A stretch of DNA of 64,000 nt from Candidatus Sumerlaeaceae bacterium (GCA_026418615.1 JAOAAY010000001.1:1-64000); one strand, 5' to 3'; counted from the stretch's first letter, positions 28,052 through 37,901 are shown. The notes: generated by a model from the sequence alone, not told the origin. Made by a program: numbers and translations.

Positions 28052-30327
28052 GACGCGATATCCGGACACTGGCGTCGGCACTCGCAAGTCAAATGCATGG
28101 CCCGCCGCCGCAGCCACGGCACCAAATGGAACAACAACCCCGCGCCGGATGCGAGCAAACTTAGGTACATGCCGAGTCGGAACGAGAACGGGCGGAAGGA
28201 AAGTCGTGCGTGCGCTTCGTGAGCCAAAGCAGGAACATCAAAACGCATCGCCACAGGACCCGCGGCCCTCAGCGGCTCGCTAACCACATGATCGCGATGG
28301 TGGCGCATCTCAAAATTCCAACCCGGGTACGAAGGCAAGAGAAGCAGCAAACGACTTGGTTCGCCGCGGGAAGCCACCTGCAGGTCAAGACCGCAGGTGC
28401 GCTGCCGAACCACCTGAATGCCAGCCGCTTGCGCTGCCGCTGAAAAATCCCCGGGCTCAAGGGCGGAAAAGGGGTGCGCTATCCAAACACGGCCTGTGGG
28501 CTCGAAGTCAGCAGACGCTGGGACGGGCGCTCCGGCTGAGGTCCTACCGAGAGCGTCCAGCCCCTGAGTTGTACCCGCGCGCTCGAGAAGCACTCGCTCA
28601 TCTACGATCCAAGGCGTCACAAACGGACTGCGCAGCAAAGTGTAAACTCGATCCCTGTCGGGCCGTTCGACCGCGCGGGTCCACAAAGCGCCCATCTTGT
28701 CCACGGGATACTCGGTCAAAACCATGCTGGTGCGAAGCAGGGCCAGCAGCGGAGCGTCGAGCGTCTCGTAACGGAGGTTGCGGTTGAACCTGCGGAGAAA
28801 ATTCGCGTACGAGCGGGTGGGAAGGAGCGCTTCCTCATAGCCGTCAAGGACGCTCATCCTGACCGATGTGATCAGGTTCGCGTTTGGTTGCAAACGAACC
28901 ATCCGCCGGGCAACAGCAGAGGGGCGATTGTCCAAGTAATAGTTGCTGTCATCCGCCATAAAACGGTGTACGCGCCCATTGAGGTTGTGGCCTTCATGCA
29001 GCCACTGTGCACCGCGCAGGCCCTCATTCACCGAAGACAAGGGGACCATCTTTGTTTCCAGTCCCCGTCCGGTCGTAAGCATGAGGTCGGCGAGGGTCAT
29101 CAGCACAACAGTTGCGGCGAGGATGGGGCCGATCCGTTTACGACCGAAGACCTTGCCCTGCGCCCAAGCCCCCTGTACCGCAGCAAGACCGACGCCGGCA
29201 ATCGTCACATAGAGCAGCGTTTCCACAGCCAACGCCCGGGCTGTACCGCGAGAATGCGCTAGGAACGGTACGAAACGACTCACGATCCCAGCGACTCCAC
29301 CCTCGGCGCCAAGAGCATAAAGAAAAGCCAGGATCCAAACGGTCAGAAGCGCGCGATCGCCGATGTGCCGCCGTCGCAGGAGCCTCGCAGCACCGACAAA
29401 AAACAAAGGCACCATGGCCATCCCAGCGTAGATTCCCAATTCGGTGACCGGCAAAGGCTGGCCCCCCTGCTGATTGGCCGTATGCAGATATCCGGGCCAA
29501 AAGCGCGCTGGAACCGCCCGCCACGAAAGCGCTGGGCTAAAGGGATCGGCATAGGGACGCACCCTCTCGGACAAAACCGAGAGTTCTTGAGTCGGGAGCA
29601 ATTGGCCGGCCGCGAGGAGGCCGGAAGCGAGGATACTGCATTGAAACATCAGGAAAGGCTTGGCCACCCGCCGCCACATGTCCTGTCGCGCGCCATGCCG
29701 CAGACGGGCCGCAAGACACAGTGCGACATAAACTTCCGCCGCCAAAACAGCGAGCACCACATATTGCGGATGCCCGGCCAGCAGGCCGCCTGAGACCGAC
29801 AAGGCAAGCGCCAACGCGCCACGGCCTGTTCTGGCCAGGCTCACTGCGAAGAGAAGAATCCACGGCGTCCAGCAAGCCGAGGCGACAGAGTTGGTCTGCT
29901 CGATGTGACCAAGGAAAAAAGCGCCACAGGCATAGCCGCAGCCGGCCAGGACGGCAGGGCCCATGGCAAACCCGGCAAAGGCCTGACAGAAGCGTGCCGC
30001 CCCAACAGCCGCCAGCATGAGGTGAGCCAACACATAGATCTGCAGAGCATAAGGCAGCGTACCGCAAAGCGCGAGCCACATGGGGGGATAAAGCGCGGCA
30101 CTCTGCATGGCCGCTAACAGCGGGCTGCCTCCCCATGTGTACCAGTTCCAAAGCGGGAATTCCCCTGAGAGAAACGCCGATTGCACCAAAACGGCCTGCG
30201 GATACAGAAGATTGAGGAAATCCATGCCTGCAAAGGTCATACTGGGCAGGAGTAAGTGCCACCAGACCGCGAGAACACCCGCCGCCACCGCAGCAGCCCG
30301 CACGCCGTTTCCCCGCACTTCTCGCAT
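28033..30327 (-). CDS. YfhO-like polytopic membrane protein (copy 1)
   Basis: The 764-residue protein has about 12 transmembrane helices followed by a C-terminal soluble region and a last helix pair. Early features (MDFLNLLYPQAV, GEFPLWNWYTWGGSPLLAAMQSAALYPP) and GGLLAGHPQYVVL match the YfhO/GT-C-like family, thought to transfer sugars from lipid carriers to envelope polymers or proteins. The C-terminal region (about 600-730) resembles the YfhO beta domain. The ATG at 30327 lacks a clear ribosome-binding site; longer in-frame starts to 30459 would overlap the divergent ilvN. A second member lies at 51452. Glycosyl transfer is inferred. Confidence 0.75.
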   Translation of the reverse strand: MREVRGNGVRAAAVAAGVLAVWWHLLLPSMTFAGMDFLNLLYPQAVLVQSAFLSGEFPLWNWYTWGGSPLLAAMQSAALYPPMWLALCGTLPYALQIYVLAHLMLAAVGAARFCQAFAGFAMGPAVLAGCGYACGAFFLGHIEQTNSVASACWTPWILLFAVSLARTGRGALALALSVSGGLLAGHPQYVVLAVLAAEVYVALCLAARLRHGARQDMWRRVAKPFLMFQCSILASGLLAAGQLLPTQELSVLSERVRPYADPFSPALSWRAVPARFWPGYLHTANQQGGQPLPVTELGIYAGMAMVPLFFVGAARLLRRRHIGDRALLTVWILAFLYALGAEGGVAGIVSRFVPFLAHSRGTARALAVETLLYVTIAGVGLAAVQGAWAQGKVFGRKRIGPILAATVVLMTLADLMLTTGRGLETKMVPLSSVNEGLRGAQWLHEGHNLNGRVHRFMADDSNYYLDNRPSAVARRMVRLQPNANLITSVRMSVLDGYEEALLPTRSYANFLRRFNRNLRYETLDAPLLALLRTSMVLTEYPVDKMGALWTRAVERPDRDRVYTLLRSPFVTPWIVDERVLLERAGTTQGLDALGRTSAGAPVPASADFEPTGRVWIAHPFSALEPGDFSAAAQAAGIQVVRQRTCGLDLQVASRGEPSRLLLLLPSYPGWNFEMRHHRDHVVSEPLRAAGPVAMRFDVPALAHEAHARLSFRPFSFRLGMYLSLLASGAGLLFHLVPWLRRRAMHLTCECRRQCPDIASCCEKR

Positions 30328-30450
30328 AACAAAACAGGTGAAAGCCACGGCCGACCCGGTCAATTCCCTTGTTTTTGTTGACCTGCAGCGCCACAACCCG
30401 CGAATGGCACCAACGATCAAAGCCTCAGTCTGGAGACTAATTCGAACCTC

Positions 30451-30924
30451 ATGGAGCATGTCATTTCAGTTCTCGTGGAAAACCGCTTCGGCGTTCTCGC
30501 GCATATTGCGGGACTGTTTTCGGGGCGCGGCTTCAACATTGACAGCCTTGCGGTGGGTACGACGACCGACCCGACAATTTCGCGCATGACCATTGTCACC
30601 CGCGGCGATGACCGCATTGTTCAGCAGATTGTGAAGCAACTCAACCGCCAGGTGGATGTCATCGAGGTTCAGGACCTGACGGAGACATCGTTTGTCGAAC
30701 GCGAGTTGATGCTGATCAAAGTGACCTCAAAGCAAAAATCGCGCAGTGAGATCATCGAGATCGCCAACATCTTCCGCGCCAAGATCGTGGATGTGCAGCA
30801 CGAATCGGTGACGGTGGAGGCAGTCGGCAGCAGCGGCAAACTGCAGGCCTTACTGGACCTTCTCACCCCCTTCGGTATCAAGGAAATCGTGCGCACAGGC
30901 CGGATCGGGATGGCGCGCGGCTGA
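30451..30924 (+). CDS. ilvN: acetolactate synthase small (regulatory) subunit
   Basis: This is the regulatory subunit of acetohydroxyacid synthase, the first common step of branched-chain amino acid synthesis. The 157-residue protein starts with an ACT domain ([34 protein letters not shown]), the valine-binding part, and continues with the C-terminal domain that activates the catalytic subunit ([29 protein letters not shown]). The catalytic gene ilvB/ilvI, usually directly upstream, is absent; the upstream neighbour is a divergent membrane protein gene. A TTGACC-like element at 30378-30383 may belong to its promoter, but no good -10 is seen. Confidence 0.95.
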   Translation: MEHVISVLVENRFGVLAHIAGLFSGRGFNIDSLAVGTTTDPTISRMTIVTRGDDRIVQQIVKQLNRQVDVIEVQDLTETSFVERELMLIKVTSKQKSRSEIIEIANIFRAKIVDVQHESVTVEAVGSSGKLQALLDLLTPFGIKEIVRTGRIGMARG

Positions 30925-30938
30925 AAGGAGCGCACAAT

Positions 30939-31364
30939 ATGTTGTCAAGCGATAAACTGCCGGTAGTCACCGACCGTGCCCCTGCCGCGGTTGGCCCGTA
31001 TTCCCAAGCCATCAAGGCTGGCAACTTCATTTTTCTGTCGGGACAGATACCCCTCGACCCGAAGACAGGCCAGGTAGTCGGAGCGGATGTTGCAGCGCAG
31101 ACCGAGCAGGCACTGCGCAACGCGGCAGCCATCCTGGAAGTGGCCGGCAGCGGTCTCTATCAGGCAGTCAAGGCCACTGTTTATCTGAAATCCATGAACG
31201 ACTTTGCCGCCATGAATGAGGTTTACGCCAAATTCTTTCCCGTCACACCCCCGGCGCGATCCACTGTCGAGGTGGCCCGCCTGCCCAAGGATGTCCTGGT
31301 CGAGATTGACCTGATCGCCTACTGCCCGTCGCGCGAAACTCAGCAGCAGCACATGCCGTTCTGA
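30939..31364 (+). CDS. ridA: RidA family enamine/imine deaminase
   Basis: RidA hydrolyses reactive 2-aminoacrylate and related enamines released by PLP enzymes such as threonine dehydratase, protecting other PLP enzymes. The 141-residue protein shows [25 protein letters not shown] near the N-terminus and the catalytic arginine in [30 protein letters not shown] lies 8 bases before the ATG. Its position 14 bases after ilvN fits the known link between RidA and branched-chain amino acid synthesis. Confidence 0.94.
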   Translation: MLSSDKLPVVTDRAPAAVGPYSQAIKAGNFIFLSGQIPLDPKTGQVVGADVAAQTEQALRNAAAILEVAGSGLYQAVKATVYLKSMNDFAAMNEVYAKFFPVTPPARSTVEVARLPKDVLVEIDLIAYCPSRETQQQHMPF

Positions 31365-31388
31365 CGCCGGGGCGCGCCACACTCCCTG

Positions 31389-32681
31389 ATGGAACGAATC
31401 ATCATCCAAGGCGGGAGACGGCTGGAAGGCCGTGTAAGCGTGAGCGGGTCGAAGAACGCGACCCTGCCGCTCATGGCTGCCGCCCTCTTGGCCGACAGCC
31501 CTTCCGTCATCACGAATGTCCCGGAATTGCGCGACATTCAAACGATGGCCGATGTCTTGCGCTCGCTTGGTGCGGCCGTCTCCTTTTCTGCCAACACCCT
31601 CACCATTGACCCTGCCGGGTTCGCCAACACCGAAGCCCCCTATGATATCGTCCGCAAGATGCGCGCTTCGATCTATGTCATGGGCCCGATGCTTGGGCGG
31701 TTGCACCGGGCTAAAGTGTCGCTGCCCGGCGGTTGTGCCATCGGCCCGCGACCCATTGATCTGCACCTCAAGGGATTCGAGGCGCTTGGCGCGCGGATCC
31801 AGTTGGAACACGGTTATGTGATTGCAAACGCCGAAAGCCTGCGCGGTGCTGATTTCAACCTCCTCGGAGCGTCCGGCTCGAGCGTAGGCGCCACCTGCAA
31901 TGTTTTGATGGCCGCGGTGATGGCCGAGGGTGAATCCGTCATCCATGGCGCCGCGTGCGAGCCCGATGTTGTCGAACTGATTCATTTTCTGTCAAGGATG
32001 GGCGCTTCGATTGAAGGTGCCGGCACAAGCACACTGCGGATCGCCGGCGGCAAGGCCTTGCACGGCGTCGAACATCGCGTCATAGCGGATCGCATCGAGG
32101 CTGGCACCTTCATGACGGCTGCCGCCATCACCCGCAGTTGCATTGTCATCGAGAATGCGCCCCTGCATCACATGGAGGCCACCACTGCGAAACTGGCCGA
32201 GATCGGGGTTGCCATAGAACCCGCAGACGGCGGCGTGGCCGTGCGCGGCGACACGGGCAATTTCCGGCCAACTTCCATCACAACCGGAGTGTATCCGGGC
32301 TTTGCCACCGACATGCAGGCGCAATTCATGGCGCTGTTGGCCACAGTGCCGGGCACGAGCATTATTCGGGAAACCATTTATGTGGATCGTTTCATGCACG
32401 CAGCCGAACTCAACCGGATGGGGGCCAACATCCGGGTTCTGAGCGGAGTGGCGACTGTCGAAGGTGTTGAACGCCTCAGCGGCGCGCCGGTCATGGCAAG
32501 CGATCTGCGCGCCAGTGCAGCACTGGTCATAGCGGGCCTCGCCGCAGAGGGCACGACGATCGTCAACCGCATTTATCACATTGACCGCGGCTACGAGCAT
32601 ATCGAGCGCAAATTGCGCGCCGTCGGCGCCGCCATCGCCCGCGTGTCGGACGCCGAGCCGGAGCCCCAGTTGCCGGAATAA
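31389..32681 (+). CDS. murA: UDP-N-acetylglucosamine 1-carboxyvinyltransferase
   Basis: MurA adds enolpyruvate from PEP to UDP-GlcNAc, the first committed step of peptidoglycan synthesis. The 430-residue protein has Lys22 in SGSKNATLPLMAA and the catalytic, fosfomycin-target cysteine Cys116 in LPGGCAIGPRPIDLHL. The conserved aspartate lies in YPGFATDMQAQ. Two pseudo-threefold domains are inferred from normal length. It follows ridA by 24 bases and overlaps the next gene by one base (TAATG). Confidence 0.97.
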   Translation: MERIIIQGGRRLEGRVSVSGSKNATLPLMAAALLADSPSVITNVPELRDIQTMADVLRSLGAAVSFSANTLTIDPAGFANTEAPYDIVRKMRASIYVMGPMLGRLHRAKVSLPGGCAIGPRPIDLHLKGFEALGARIQLEHGYVIANAESLRGADFNLLGASGSSVGATCNVLMAAVMAEGESVIHGAACEPDVVELIHFLSRMGASIEGAGTSTLRIAGGKALHGVEHRVIADRIEAGTFMTAAAITRSCIVIENAPLHHMEATTAKLAEIGVAIEPADGGVAVRGDTGNFRPTSITTGVYPGFATDMQAQFMALLATVPGTSIIRETIYVDRFMHAAELNRMGANIRVLSGVATVEGVERLSGAPVMASDLRASAALVIAGLAAEGTTIVNRIYHIDRGYEHIERKLRAVGAAIARVSDAEPEPQLPE

Positions 32682-33529
32682 TGTTCGGACGATTCCTCGG
32701 GCGCTTCTTCTGGAACTTCTACGACTACCTCGGCGGAAATCTGTTGCTGGGGACAGTGGTCACCTTCGCGTTTTTCGCCACGCTTTACGCTGCCAACCGT
32801 GTGCTTGCCATTCCCTGCGCAGCATGGATCCGTGTGGCATTCATGGCCCTGCTGGGCGCGGCTGGTCTTTGCATATTAGCGGCGGGCGGCGCTGGCTTGG
32901 GAGCGTTCGCAACGCGCGCCGCCCGGGACGAGGCGGCACGCCTGGCGCACTTCAAGGCAGGGATTTCCGGTTTGTTTTGGGTTTACCTGAAATTGCTCCT
33001 TCTCTCCCTTTTTGTCGCAGCGATCGTGTCAGCCAATATTCTGTTTTATGGCGGGCTCGCCCGGACGGCCGCGTCAGTTGCCGCAAAAATAGGATTTGTC
33101 AGTGTGGCCATGCTCTTCGCGTGGGGCGGCCTCGCTCTGGGTGTCTATTCGGTGGCTGTTTTTGGAGCCCCGGCGCGTTATGGGCCTGAGGCAGGTCTCC
33201 GGGAGACGCTGCGACGGACGGTGGTGTTGTTTTTCGTGACTCCCGGTTTATGGCTTCTCGTCACCGTCTTTGTCGGTTTACTTTGGGCCTTGTGCGCATT
33301 GTCCATCGTGGGCGTCGTCTTCGTACTTCCGATCTTGGCGACGGCCTCGTCAACGGCGCTGCACCTCGCGGCCGAGCAGGCCCAGTTTCTCGCTCAGGCG
33401 CGCGAGGATCTGGGGCCCGGTCATCCGGTTCGCGTTTACCGTCGCCGTGCGGCCGAGTTGACCGAAGCGGCCGACGCGCGCCGTCCGCGCCGCACCCTGC
33501 GCGAACTCATCCGTCCGTGGGAAGCCTGA
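32681..33529 (+). CDS. multi-span membrane protein, YesL-like by appearance
   Basis: The 282-residue protein has about five hydrophobic segments, a start like YesL/DUF624 proteins (FFWNFYDYLGGNLLLGTVVTFAFFATLY) and a charged C-terminal tail ending RRTLRELIRPWEA. The function is unknown. The ATG overlaps the murA stop by one base, so it is co-translated with murA. It converges on dacB, 19 bases away. The family match is tentative. Confidence 0.65.
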   Translation: MFGRFLGRFFWNFYDYLGGNLLLGTVVTFAFFATLYAANRVLAIPCAAWIRVAFMALLGAAGLCILAAGGAGLGAFATRAARDEAARLAHFKAGISGLFWVYLKLLLLSLFVAAIVSANILFYGGLARTAASVAAKIGFVSVAMLFAWGGLALGVYSVAVFGAPARYGPEAGLRETLRRTVVLFFVTPGLWLLVTVFVGLLWALCALSIVGVVFVLPILATASSTALHLAAEQAQFLAQAREDLGPGHPVRVYRRRAAELTEAADARRPRRTLRELIRPWEA

Positions 33530-33548
33530 CAGATCGCCCGTTGCCGCC

Positions 33549-35042
33549 TCAAAGTGCATCGTGTAAAGCGCGCAGCATCACATCCACATCGCCGTCAACG
33601 GCAACCCAACTGTCATCGTAACCGTTTAATATGATTGCAAAGCAAATGCGCGCACCGCTTTTGGCATCCAGATAGCCCGTCAGGCCCCTGACCCGCTCGA
33701 TCAGGCCGGTTTTCGCCCGCACCCGTCCCTTCAAGGGCGTGTCAGCATGCCGTTCCTTCAAGTCGGCATCCACACCCATGTGAGGCAGCGATGCGAGCCA
33801 GATGTCGAACCAAGGCTCGCGCTGCACAGCCTGCATGAACCGAGCCATACCGGCGGCCGTCACAAAGTTCAGCCGCGACAAACCGCTTCCGTCATTGATG
33901 CGAAGACCGCCGGTGGGAACACCGAGCGATTCCAAGTATTTCATCTCGGCCTCAATCGCGGACTTCCGATCCTGCGCCCCCGCCGACTTGCCCGCATGAA
34001 GCAGCAGCATCTCCGCATAAAAGTTGTTACTCTCCTTGTTGAGACGGTGAACGATCTTCGACAGTGGAGGAGATACGGTGACTGCCAGCAGGCGCGATTC
34101 GCCGCTCGTAACCGGCAGGGTGCGACCGTGACGGCGCGGACTGCGCACCCGTATCCCGGAGGTCTCCAGCGCATTGCGCAGTGCGTCGGCCGCGACCACA
34201 TGCGGTGAGGGCACCGACCCTTTGATCGAGAACTCCGGCCCCAAGGGGACAGTCCCTCGAGTTGTCCGCTCCCACGACCCCGGCTGACCGTAGATGTAGC
34301 CTTGGTCGCCGCTATCCGCCGGGCCGGTCAGCATCCGGTTTGTCCAACGAATTTGCGGTATAGGCGGCTCGGTCCGAACGATTTTGGCCGGGTCGCCAAC
34401 GCGTGCTCCCGGCCTGAAATACAAGTGGTAAAGGTTATCGTAAAACGCCAGCCCGCTGGTACCGGCAGCATAATAATTGCCAATGTCCTCCCACATCCAT
34501 CCCGAGGGGAGCGGGTCATCAGGCAGGTAACTCGGATCGCCCTGAACGCCGCCCGAAATCTCCCGGATTCCCGCTCGCTGAACAGCCTCAACCCATTGCG
34601 AGAGCAGCGTTCCGGAGGAGAGCGACCCGTCCACTTTGTCGCTGCCAAGGGTCGGATCGCCGCCGCCCCGAATGACGAGAGAACCGGTCAGGACCCCGTC
34701 TGCAACTTCGCCGATGGCCTCAAGCCGCGTCTCAAAACGATGCTCTGGTCCCAATTGCCTGAGCGCAAAGGCCGTCGTGATGGCCTTGAGGCAGGAGGCC
34801 GGCAAAAGGCTGATTTCGCTGTTTCGCTCGTAGATGACCTCGCTGGTTCTCGCATCAACGACCGCAATGCCAATCATCGCGTGGCGGTAGCGCGGCGCCG
34901 AGCACAGCGAGTCAATGGTTGCTACGGCGTCCGCAACGAGGGCTGAGCGCAAAACACCCGTTGTTGTCATACTCGTGTCTCCTGTAGCCGCCGCAGCAGA
35001 AAAACTGAGGACGGCCACGACTGCCAGCATCCGCAATCTCAT
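33549..35042 (-). CDS. dacB: D-alanyl-D-alanine carboxypeptidase/endopeptidase (PBP4 type, S13)
   Basis: This penicillin-binding protein trims D-Ala from murein peptides or cuts cross-links in the periplasm. After a signal peptide (1-20) the three active-site motifs are present: Ser83-x-x-Lys86 in LLPASCLKAITT, SNN in NKESNNFYAEMLL, and KTG in RAKTGLIERVRGLTGYL. The long insert between the first and second motifs is typical of class C enzymes of family S13, and the 497-residue length fits. The start shares ATGA with the stop of the upstream amidase gene, so the two murein hydrolases are co-translated. Confidence 0.94.
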   Translation of the reverse strand: MRLRMLAVVAVLSFSAAAATGDTSMTTTGVLRSALVADAVATIDSLCSAPRYRHAMIGIAVVDARTSEVIYERNSEISLLPASCLKAITTAFALRQLGPEHRFETRLEAIGEVADGVLTGSLVIRGGGDPTLGSDKVDGSLSSGTLLSQWVEAVQRAGIREISGGVQGDPSYLPDDPLPSGWMWEDIGNYYAAGTSGLAFYDNLYHLYFRPGARVGDPAKIVRTEPPIPQIRWTNRMLTGPADSGDQGYIYGQPGSWERTTRGTVPLGPEFSIKGSVPSPHVVAADALRNALETSGIRVRSPRRHGRTLPVTSGESRLLAVTVSPPLSKIVHRLNKESNNFYAEMLLLHAGKSAGAQDRKSAIEAEMKYLESLGVPTGGLRINDGSGLSRLNFVTAAGMARFMQAVQREPWFDIWLASLPHMGVDADLKERHADTPLKGRVRAKTGLIERVRGLTGYLDAKSGARICFAIILNGYDDSWVAVDGDVDVMLRALHDAL

Positions 35043-37642
35043 TTTCCACCCTTCTCCGACACCTGATCAAAGAGTACCATGACTTGCCGCATGACCGCCG
35101 CCCGATTGGAAGCCCCCTGAATGGTTTCAAACGGGAACGCGAAATACACAACCCGGCCCCCCACCCGACGGCCTTTGCGCAGGACGGATGTTAATGCCGC
35201 CGTCCCGGTCGTCATGCCCTCATAGCGCAGCAACTCGGCTGTTGCCGCGCTCGCCGGCCGGATGACATCCGCAGGCAGCGCATCGTATGTACCGCCGGAG
35301 GCGTCATCGAGCACCAGCGGCGACAGCGCGGAGAAACTGGAATTCGGCGCAGCAACGACGCGCCGCGTATCGCCGTTCGTGGATACGCGGTCAGCGTGCA
35401 AAATGTCTTTTAGGAAACCGGGGCCATCGCGCTCAAGACCCTCCGCAAGATGGCAACCGGAGATAAACAGGTGTCCACCGGATGCCAGGTGGCTTGCCAA
35501 AGCCTTTTGCAGCGGCGCCGTAAGCACGCCGTCCTCAGGACGCTGCCCCCCGGCCAGAAACATAACGACCCGGTAATTGGCCAGACGCACCGTGCCGTCG
35601 AGGACCCGCCGGTGACTGACAGCATCAAATGAATATCCGTTGGTCGTCAACGCATCGCCAACCGCGACTGTGTAATTTCGTGCATTTGCCGCAGACGGAC
35701 GCACGCGGTACCAGGTGGCCGGTGCGGTGCTGACTCCCGACTCAGCATACTCCGTCAGATTCATTGAGGAGTCCAGACTATCAAAACCATTAATGACCAA
35801 GACATCGCGCTTCGGCCCGGACCGCGCCGGCGGCCACACGGCAAGCGTCTCGGATGGCAGAGATTCGCCCCCAGCGTTGACAGCCGTAACCCTCACGGAC
35901 GCCATTCCCGCCGATGGCGGCCAATCAACTGTGACCGAAGTCGCCGACACCTCGGCCAGCGGAGGCCCGAAAGCATTGCCCCGGTTTGAAAGATATATCC
36001 GATACACAACCGGCGGATCACCCAGCAAAGAGTTTGTCTCCGGCGGATGCCATGAAATTTCGACGGTTCCTGTCGTCCGACAGACAGCGGCCAGCGCCTC
36101 AGGCGGCTGCGGCATCATGGTCACATTGGCAGCCACGGGGTCAACGGCCCGCAGCCAATCCAAAACTCCGCGCAGTGTGGCCACGGCCATTCGCTGGCGC
36201 ACGCGCGGCTCCAGCAACAAGCGTGCATCATCCTGGTTGTCATGAAAAGCCGCCTCGATGATTGTCGCGCACATTTCATTCTGCAGGTAATCGCGCCTCA
36301 GTTCCCCGAAAGTGATCCAATTGGAGGTGACATCGGCCCGCGACGACCAGCGCGGTTCCGCCACGGCGGGCGCACTGCTCATGGTTGTGTCGAACCGCGC
36401 TCCGGCGATCCGGGCCAGTTGCTCCTGATAATCCGGCCTTTGCTCGGGGGCCTTATTCCACAACGCCACGGAACCGCGACTCTGCCCGCGAAAAGCATTT
36501 GAGTGGAAACTCAGGTAGATGCGGTCGAAGTAACTGCCTGCTGACTCGCAGTTCATGTAGGCAGAGGTTCGGGGCGGCGCCATGACGGTCGCGTTCCCGT
36601 CCGCGGAATCAGACGAATAGATGCGGTGGTCCGCGGCGGAACTCAAACTGCGCTCGATCCAATAGCAGTTGCCCTCGTCTTCGCGAAGCGCCCCGGAGAT
36701 CCCTCCGCCGCGGTTCATATCCCCCCGGCCATTGCCAAATCGAATGGCGTCAGCCACCGCCACGGCGCCGCTGGCCAAAGCGTAAGGATCCGCAGTCTGA
36801 TTGCTCACTTCGACAAATCCGCTTGTGCCTGCGTCAAACGGAAAAGTTCCAAGCCAGATCCAACCCTTGCCCACGCGACGATGGTCCAACCGTACCTCCG
36901 TGACGCCGCCAGCATGAACGACACGATAGAGTTGGACCATGCGGTCGGCTCCGTCGCGCGCCCAGGCATATACGGGATATTCGCCTGCCGTCGGCAGAAA
37001 CGGCCGAAAGCGCGCCACGGCGCTCTCGGTCAGAGAGGCCCTTGTCACGCGGTAGCCTGCTGCTCCCCGGGAGAGACCGAAGGCTACGGGCGAGGCTCCC
37101 CGCGCCCAAGGGCCGAAGAATTCCGCGTGCATGGATTCGTCGTCCACAATCCGCTCAATCGCCTGGTGGTCCACTGGCCGGAGCGGCACAATGGTTGCCC
37201 CGGCATTCCAGGCCAAATGCGCAAACAAGCACATTTGATCGTGATTTGCAAAGTCCTCCACGATGCCGTGCGTCAGCCCGCGCTGGGTGTACCACGACTG
37301 GGAATCGTAGGAGTAAGTCCAGCCGTGGCCTGCCATAAGAAAAATGTTTTTTCCGGTGAGAGCACCTGATGGCTGCCGGGCAGGACGATCGAAACCCGCC
37401 GGGCGCGACCTTAGGGCGTCGGCAAACGGACGCGTCTCCGTGGTCTCGAGGTCGGGTTCGCGAAATGAGTCGCAGGCCACGGCCGCCACAAACCAGTCCG
37501 GCATCCCGTAGCCGCTGGCCGCCGGGCGACCCTGCGCCACACCAGTCGTCGCGGTGGTTTGCGCGCATGTAGCGCCGGGAGCCGGCATTATCAAAGTCGT
37601 CACCGCTACCATGGCAGAGATCCTAAGTCGCCGAAGGGCCAT
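35039..37642 (-). CDS. N-acetylmuramoyl-L-alanine amidase with golvesin-like insert, Fn3 and C-terminal Rossmann-like domain
   Basis: The 867-residue exported protein (signal about 1-28) carries an Amidase_3-type zinc amidase that cuts the bond between muramic acid and L-Ala. Probable ligands and catalytic residues are His106 (MAGHGWTY), Glu129 (GIVEDFANHD), His380 (LSFHSN) and Glu463 (IIEAAFHDN). Between Glu129 and His380 sits a golvesin C-terminal-like beta domain (about 221-303: YPVYAWARDGADRMVQLYRV through VAVADAIRFG). An Fn3 domain follows (about 510-600), then a region resembling ThuA/glutamine-amidotransferase-like folds (about 610-850, with GGHLFISGCHLAEG). GAGAGG lies 7 bases upstream. 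It overlaps dacB by 4 bases. Domain calls other than the amidase are by eye. Confidence 0.82.
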   Translation of the reverse strand: MALRRLRISAMVAVTTLIMPAPGATCAQTTATTGVAQGRPAASGYGMPDWFVAAVACDSFREPDLETTETRPFADALRSRPAGFDRPARQPSGALTGKNIFLMAGHGWTYSYDSQSWYTQRGLTHGIVEDFANHDQMCLFAHLAWNAGATIVPLRPVDHQAIERIVDDESMHAEFFGPWARGASPVAFGLSRGAAGYRVTRASLTESAVARFRPFLPTAGEYPVYAWARDGADRMVQLYRVVHAGGVTEVRLDHRRVGKGWIWLGTFPFDAGTSGFVEVSNQTADPYALASGAVAVADAIRFGNGRGDMNRGGGISGALREDEGNCYWIERSLSSAADHRIYSSDSADGNATVMAPPRTSAYMNCESAGSYFDRIYLSFHSNAFRGQSRGSVALWNKAPEQRPDYQEQLARIAGARFDTTMSSAPAVAEPRWSSRADVTSNWITFGELRRDYLQNEMCATIIEAAFHDNQDDARLLLEPRVRQRMAVATLRGVLDWLRAVDPVAANVTMMPQPPEALAAVCRTTGTVEISWHPPETNSLLGDPPVVYRIYLSNRGNAFGPPLAEVSATSVTVDWPPSAGMASVRVTAVNAGGESLPSETLAVWPPARSGPKRDVLVINGFDSLDSSMNLTEYAESGVSTAPATWYRVRPSAANARNYTVAVGDALTTNGYSFDAVSHRRVLDGTVRLANYRVVMFLAGGQRPEDGVLTAPLQKALASHLASGGHLFISGCHLAEGLERDGPGFLKDILHADRVSTNGDTRRVVAAPNSSFSALSPLVLDDASGGTYDALPADVIRPASAATAELLRYEGMTTGTAALTSVLRKGRRVGGRVVYFAFPFETIQGASNRAAVMRQVMVLFDQVSEKGGK

Positions 37643-37749
37643 GCCGTTGCCTCTCTTTCCTCATGCCCGCCAGGAACAAATCCCTTTTGGTTCGTTCCCG
37701 CTTTGATAAGACGCAAGGCTTGGCCAGACACTCCTGACGCGCAAGGTAA

Positions 37750-37763
37750 CTCGCAACTGCGAG
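37750..37763. promoter_or_regulatory. palindrome in a divergent intergenic region
   Basis: CTCGCAACTGCGAG has perfect 6-base arms with a 2-base centre, between the divergent amidase (start 37642) and lipoprotein (start 37902) genes. It is a candidate operator for joint control; no regulator gene is nearby and no promoter boxes were assigned. Confidence 0.25.
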
Positions 37764-37901
37764 CAGAAGCAAAACGCTTGCGTCGCCCTATCGGATGTTT
37801 GCTCTTGTCCGTGGCGCCTGCGGGCACAGTTCTTGTTTCAAGGGCCCCGCGGTGGCGGGTCAGCCCGCGGCTCAATTTATTTTCTCACGGAGAGCGCAAG
37901 C

